Shown here: piece after piece, positions 24,476-27,800 of the stretch | How positions within the stretch are numbered: position 1 is the stretch's first letter | Layout of the letters: each line of letters starts with the position of its first letter | Assembly: GCA_900545805.1 (NCBI GenBank) | Contig: URAL01000022.1 | Span: 1 to 27,800, forward strand | Source of the DNA: an uncultured Eubacteriales bacterium | GTDB taxonomy: Bacteria > Bacillota > Clostridia > Oscillospirales > Oscillospiraceae | DNA length: 27,800 bases | Direction of reading: 5' to 3' | Notes under the pieces: generated by a model | Database searches by the model: none | What the model was told of the DNA's origin: nothing | The model's input: only the letters and a program-made list of their open reading frames with translations | Made by a program: the position numbers and the translations under genes

Positions 24476-24481
24476 ATTATA
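24476..24481 (-). promoter_or_regulatory. Possible -10 element for ruvCAB
   Basis: A perfect TATAAT on the minus strand (24476-24481) lies about 45 bases before ruvC, but there is no good -35. Between them GTGATTTTATCAC (24453-24465) has 5-base inverted arms. Both are suggestive only. Confidence 0.35.
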
Positions 24482-24556
24482 CAACAAAAAGTAAACCTGC
24501 AGAGTGTACTTTTGCTTTTGCCGTATAAGCTCTTTGTAAATTTTCCTTAACACGGC

Positions 24557-24585
24557 TTGCCATATATAGACGTTGGAATTATAAT
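24557..24585 (+). promoter_or_regulatory. Candidate sigma-A promoter of the ATP-grasp/LRR gene
   Basis: TTGCCA (24557-24562), a 17-base spacer and TATAAT (24580-24585) place a start near 24592. That leaves a leader of about 20 bases with CGGAGGGG as ribosome binding site. Confidence 0.75.
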
Positions 24586-24614
24586 TAAATTCAAGCTTAT
24601 ATTCGGAGGGGATT

Positions 24615-26258
24615 ATGAAAAATTCCGTTAATGACAAAATTTTTAACTATATGTTCAATGCTCTGTGGAAAAATCGCCGAGAGGACCTCGAACGCGCCGT
24701 TTCCGCTATCAAGTCCGGTGAAAAGCGCAGTGTCAAATCCGATGCACTAAAAAAATGGTTCATTGAAATGACCGGACAGACGAAGGAGCTTACGGCAGAG
24801 CAGCTCGACGAACTTAAAAGCGTATGGGGCGATATATGGGATACCGGTCTTGTCGATCCTCTTTGGGTACGGGTTTACAGTGACAAAACAGGGATATACA
24901 GCCCTGAATATGTCGGCAGCGATATTCATTACTACAATATTGAGTGGAACAGGATAGATTACGACTATCTGCGGGCGTTCCTCGACAAAAACTATATGGA
25001 TGTATTGCTCCCCTGCGTCAAGCACCCTGTTACTCTTATAAGGAAGATACATGGACAGTATCTTGACATGGATTTCAGGCCGATAAGCAAAGCTCAGGCT
25101 GTAGATAAACTATACGAAAATCTCGATCCCGGCGTTGTTATAAAGATCAGCCGCGCGAGCAGCGGTGGAAAAGGCGTGCGCTTTCTCGGAAAAGACAGCA
25201 CAAGAGACGATATCTCCGACGCGCTTGATGTTGATCCCGATGTTGCCGTCCAGCTTGTTATGCAGCAGCATCCCGAAATGGCTAAGATGAACGCCTCTTC
25301 GGTCAACACGATCCGCATAATATGCATAATCCTTGATGGCGAGTCGATACCTCTCTCCGCTGTTGTCAGGATAGGAAACAGCGGAAGCCGGGTTGATAAC
25401 TTCAGCAGCGGCGGCATTGGCTGCGGAGTAAAACCAGACGGGAATCTCAATAGCTGCGGCTATACTCAAAAGGGCGAAAGATATGATGTACACCCGAACG
25501 GATTTGTCTTCAGTGAGGGCTTTGTGCCTAATTTCGATAAGGCTCTGGAGGCAGTCAAACGTTGTCACATGCGTGTTCCCATGTTCGGCGTTGCCTCATG
25601 GGATATAGCTATAGATACATACGGCGAGCCGGTGCTTATAGAGTACAACGTCGGTGGCGCAGGCATTGATATTCACCAGTACAATAACGGTCCTATTTAC
25701 GGAAAATACCGAGAACGTATAATCTCCGATGCGTTTAAAAACTACACTAAAAAAAGCGCAACACTTGATTTTAACTACTCTATCGCTCACAATGAAGTAA
25801 CGGTCTATAACGGAAGTCAAGCTGTGCGCGATCTTATAGTTCCCGCCTTCATAGACGAATGTCCGGTTCGCAAAATAGCCGAAAGTGCGTTTAAAAACAG
25901 CAAAAAGCTCGAACACCTCATAGTTGAAGCAGAGCTCGATGAGATAGGATATTTGACCTTTTATAACTGCGCAAGGCTAAAAAAAATAGAGTTTAAAAGG
26001 GCTGTGGGCACCATATCGCGTTCGGCGTTCAACCGCTGCACAGCACTTGAAACAGTCACTCTACCCAATGGCTGCAAAAAGATATGCACATATGCCTTCA
26101 GAACATGCAGGAGCTTGAGCAAAATAACTATTCCAGATTCGGTTGAAGTCATAGAGCCAGACGCGTTTCTCGAATCGTCCAATGTTGTTATCTGCTGCAA
26201 AAAAGGCAGCGCTGCGGAGCGCTACGCAATAGAAAACGGCATAAAATATCACAACTGA
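24615..26258 (+). CDS. ATP-grasp (sugar-transfer-associated type) protein fused to BspA-type leucine-rich repeats
   Basis: This 547-residue protein has no signal peptide or membrane segment. Residues about 90-380 match the 'sugar-transfer associated ATP-grasp' family: VVIKISRASSGGKGV (about 174-188) holds the lysine (K177) and glycine-rich nucleotide loop, and SWDIAID (329-335) with LIEYNVGGAG (341-350) supplies the likely Mg ligands D330, E343 and N345. Residues about 385-540 are BspA/LRR_5 repeats (IAESAFKNSKKLEHLIV, ISRSAFNRCTALETVTLP, CTYAFRTCRSLSKITIPDSV, EPDAFLESSNV). The N-terminal 60 residues are helical and basic. ATP-grasp enzymes make amide or ester bonds through acyl-phosphates, and related genes sit in polysaccharide clusters, but no such cluster is here. 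The substrate is unknown. It stands alone with its own promoter and terminator. Confidence 0.85.
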   Translation: MKNSVNDKIFNYMFNALWKNRREDLERAVSAIKSGEKRSVKSDALKKWFIEMTGQTKELTAEQLDELKSVWGDIWDTGLVDPLWVRVYSDKTGIYSPEYVGSDIHYYNIEWNRIDYDYLRAFLDKNYMDVLLPCVKHPVTLIRKIHGQYLDMDFRPISKAQAVDKLYENLDPGVVIKISRASSGGKGVRFLGKDSTRDDISDALDVDPDVAVQLVMQQHPEMAKMNASSVNTIRIICIILDGESIPLSAVVRIGNSGSRVDNFSSGGIGCGVKPDGNLNSCGYTQKGERYDVHPNGFVFSEGFVPNFDKALEAVKRCHMRVPMFGVASWDIAIDTYGEPVLIEYNVGGAGIDIHQYNNGPIYGKYRERIISDAFKNYTKKSATLDFNYSIAHNEVTVYNGSQAVRDLIVPAFIDECPVRKIAESAFKNSKKLEHLIVEAELDEIGYLTFYNCARLKKIEFKRAVGTISRSAFNRCTALETVTLPNGCKKICTYAFRTCRSLSKITIPDSVEVIEPDAFLESSNVVICCKKGSAAERYAIENGIKYHN

Positions 26259-26270
26259 ACATTTATGCGT

Positions 26271-26303
26271 AAAAACTGCTGTGCTACCGGCACAGCAGTT
26301 TTT
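26271..26303. terminator. Bidirectional terminator between the ATP-grasp/LRR gene and xerD
   Basis: AAAAACTGCTGTG (26271-26283) pairs perfectly with CACAGCAGTTTTT (26291-26303) across a 7-base loop, with A and T tracts usable in either direction. It sits just past the stops of the two convergent genes. Confidence 0.9.
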
Positions 26304-26304
26304 A

Positions 26305-27207
26305 TTATCCGTTATGAGCTCTCGGGTGAGCTTTGTTATATACATCCTTGAGCTGTTTCTTAACCAGCTGAGAATATATCTGCGTGGACGATATGTCAGA
26401 ATGTCCGAGCATTTCCTGGATTGAATGCAGATCGGCACCGTTTTCGAGCAGATGTGCGGCAAAGGAATGGCGCAGCGTGTGCGGTGTAATCGTTTTTTCA
26501 ATATGCGCTTTCTGCTGATAGGATTTTATGATTTTCCAAAAGCCCTGCCGGGACATACGCTCTCCGCTGATGTTTACAAACAGTGCCTGCTCCATGGGCA
26601 GCGCTATCATTTGCGGGCGAACAAACTCAATATACTCATTAAGTGCCTTGACCGCAGTCGAATACAGCGGTATAAGCCGCTCTTTATCCGTGTTCGTTGC
26701 GCATCTTACAACTCCGGCAGAGGTGTTGACATCACTAATGTTAAGCGCGATAAGCTCGCTGACTCTTATACCTGTCGCGTACAGAAGCTCCAGCATGGCT
26801 CTGTCACGGTATCCCTTTGCATCGGTGCAGGAGGGCTGCTCAAGCAGAAGGTCGACCTCCTTACTCGTGAGTATTTGCGGAAGCTTATGCTGACTTTTCT
26901 CCGGAGCGAGCTTGCCGGTAGGGTTTTTCTTCACATAGCCGCTGTCGCATAATACGCCATACATGCACTTAAGCGAAGCAATGGCTCTCGACACTGTGGC
27001 AACGGATTTCCCATTACCCTTGAGCCAGTCAATATACTCTGTGAGGTCATCTTCGGCTGCGGACACAATGCTCTCAGACGTATGGGTCTCCATGAAGTCT
27101 CCAAACTGCCTGACATCTCGCATATAAGAACTGAGGGTATTTTGGGAGCTCTTTTTTACTTCGACAAGATACTTATTGAATACTTCAAGGCACTCAGAAT
27201 TAAGCAT
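26305..27207 (-). CDS. xerD: Tyrosine recombinase XerD
   Basis: XerD acts with a partner recombinase at dif to resolve chromosome dimers. The 300-residue length is that of canonical XerC/D. The catalytic set is complete: R148 (ATGIRVSEL), K175 (TDKERLIPL), H243 and R246 (HTLRHSFAAHLLENGADL), H269 (MLGHSDISSTQIY) and Y278. The C-terminal motifs are closer to XerD than those of the other recombinase in this window. ATG 27207 follows a G-rich ribosome binding site. An unassigned membrane protein gene precedes it by 24 bases, probably in one operon. Confidence 0.9.
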   Translation of the reverse strand: MLNSECLEVFNKYLVEVKKSSQNTLSSYMRDVRQFGDFMETHTSESIVSAAEDDLTEYIDWLKGNGKSVATVSRAIASLKCMYGVLCDSGYVKKNPTGKLAPEKSQHKLPQILTSKEVDLLLEQPSCTDAKGYRDRAMLELLYATGIRVSELIALNISDVNTSAGVVRCATNTDKERLIPLYSTAVKALNEYIEFVRPQMIALPMEQALFVNISGERMSRQGFWKIIKSYQQKAHIEKTITPHTLRHSFAAHLLENGADLHSIQEMLGHSDISSTQIYSQLVKKQLKDVYNKAHPRAHNG

Positions 27208-27231
27208 CCGGCAACCCCCCTTTCTTTCATT

Positions 27232-27753
27232 CTATAAGATAAACATCGCCGCAAATATGATTGCAGCCAGAATCAGTACGAGCGAAACGGAGCTGAACAC
27301 GTTAAGCTCATGTCTGAGCTTATGGTCGGCTCGGATAAATGCCCGCAGCTTCGGCGACAATGAAAAAACACAGTCAGAAATATATGTAATCGCCACAATA
27401 AAAGTAAAAATCAACGCGATGAATATGAAAAAATCCGCCGAGAACAGCTTCAAGTCCGAATATAAATATGAAATAATCTCTATTACCGCGCCGCACGCTG
27501 CCGAGACAAGCACACTGAGCGCTCTCGCAGACGGTATAACAAGACAAGCAGCAGCGGCAAAAAGCAGAGCTACAAGGCATATCCACGCTGATATTTGCGC
27601 CGACTGGCGGATAGACATAATACTATCCGCAGCATTCCAAATGAGCAGCGCTGCCGAGACCGCCCCTAAGGCGAACGCAGCCGTTATCAGCATCAGACTT
27701 AAAGTAAAAGCAGGTGAAAAGCCAGCAATTTTGCGTAAATTAATATTATCCAT
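27232..27753 (-). CDS. Unassigned integral membrane protein upstream of xerD
   Basis: This 173-residue protein is almost entirely hydrophobic, with about five membrane helices (roughly 15-38, 52-74, 76-96, 106-128 and 150-172) and one basic cytoplasmic-type loop (SPKLRAFIRADHKLRHELN, about 132-150). I do not recognise a family. spoIIM lies near xerD in some Firmicutes, and the size and hydrophobicity are compatible with a SpoIIM-like protein, but no convincing SpoIIM motif is visible. A GAGGAG ribosome binding site precedes ATG 27753. It is probably co-transcribed with xerD. Confidence 0.7.
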   Translation of the reverse strand: MDNINLRKIAGFSPAFTLSLMLITAAFALGAVSAALLIWNAADSIMSIRQSAQISAWICLVALLFAAAACLVIPSARALSVLVSAACGAVIEIISYLYSDLKLFSADFFIFIALIFTFIVAITYISDCVFSLSPKLRAFIRADHKLRHELNVFSSVSLVLILAAIIFAAMFIL

Positions 27754-27762
27754 CAGCTCTCC

Positions 27763-27800
27763 TCACATCAAATAAATCAGCAGAGAATAACTCATGGATT
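27763..27800 (-). CDS. C-terminal end of an upstream gene, cut by the window edge
   Basis: On the minus strand an open frame enters at the window end and stops with TGA at 27763-27765, reading SMSYSLLIYLM before the stop. The stop lies just upstream of the next gene's ribosome binding site, the spacing expected in an operon. It is too short to identify. Confidence 0.35.
   Translation of the reverse strand, partial: SMSYSLLIYLM

Noticed and set aside
27176..27775. 199-codon plus-strand open frame opposite the membrane protein near the window end
   Set aside because: The minus-strand frame has a clear membrane-protein pattern and a GAGGAG ribosome binding site. The plus frame is low-complexity (A, S, I rich) without a supporting site.

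Overview
The window looks like a chromosomal segment from an endospore-forming member of the Bacillota, class Clostridia, plausibly an anaerobic gut lineage of the Oscillospiraceae type. This is inferred from gene content: sporulation genes (spoIVA, sigH, a yunB homologue, a cotJ locus, a CwlD-like amidase), a PPi-type phosphofructokinase, a clostridial-style MurD, and AGGAGG-type ribosome binding sites before almost every gene. I see no phage, plasmid, transposon, tRNA, rRNA or CRISPR material. No gap between genes exceeds about 180 bases.

Layout. Positions 1-354 hold the RNase P RNA gene on the minus strand, cut by the window start. A plus-strand block follows: murD, a PLP lyase of the methionine gamma-lyase/YnbB family, yunB and ligA (437-5739), then a cotJ locus (5830-6869) in which CotJA and CotJB are fused and CotJC follows. 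On the minus strand come a dicarboxylate/amino-acid symporter (6911-8155) and a PPi-type phosphofructokinase (8335-9621). The latter is divergent from class II fructose-bisphosphate aldolase (9738-10673), which is followed by a degenerate P-type ATPase (10707-12347). Next on the minus strand are a tyrosine recombinase (12382-13389), an operon of CwlD-like amidase, radA and a GME-fold-like protein (13543-16370), an aspartate aminotransferase (16465-17655), spoIVA (17811-19289), trmK plus a Nif3-family gene (19363-20851), two small cysteine-containing protein genes (20909-21492), sigH (21539-22168) and ruvCAB (22275-24433). A single plus-strand gene (24615-26258) fuses an ATP-grasp domain to leucine-rich repeats. 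The window closes with xerD (26305-27207), an unassigned membrane protein (27232-27753) and the tail of another gene, all on the minus strand.

How the genes work together. Cell-wall synthesis and remodelling (murD, amidase), DNA repair and recombination (ligA, radA, ruvABC, two Xer-type recombinases) and sporulation are interleaved. Sporulation control is visible at sequence level. spoIVA has an upstream element very close to a sigma-E promoter, and sigH has a sigma-A-like promoter overlapped by a perfect 16-base palindrome. Central glycolysis is represented by PFK and FBA, transcribed divergently from a shared 116-base region.

The most unusual items are: (1) a P-type-ATPase-like protein that has lost every catalytic signature and the actuator domain but keeps the overall membrane layout; (2) a cytoplasmic ATP-grasp and BspA-type LRR fusion; (3) a CotJA-CotJB fusion; (4) a CwlD-like amidase with serine where the catalytic glutamate is expected. 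Nothing here is a clear multi-gene system unlike known ones. All assignments come from reading the sequence, without database searches.
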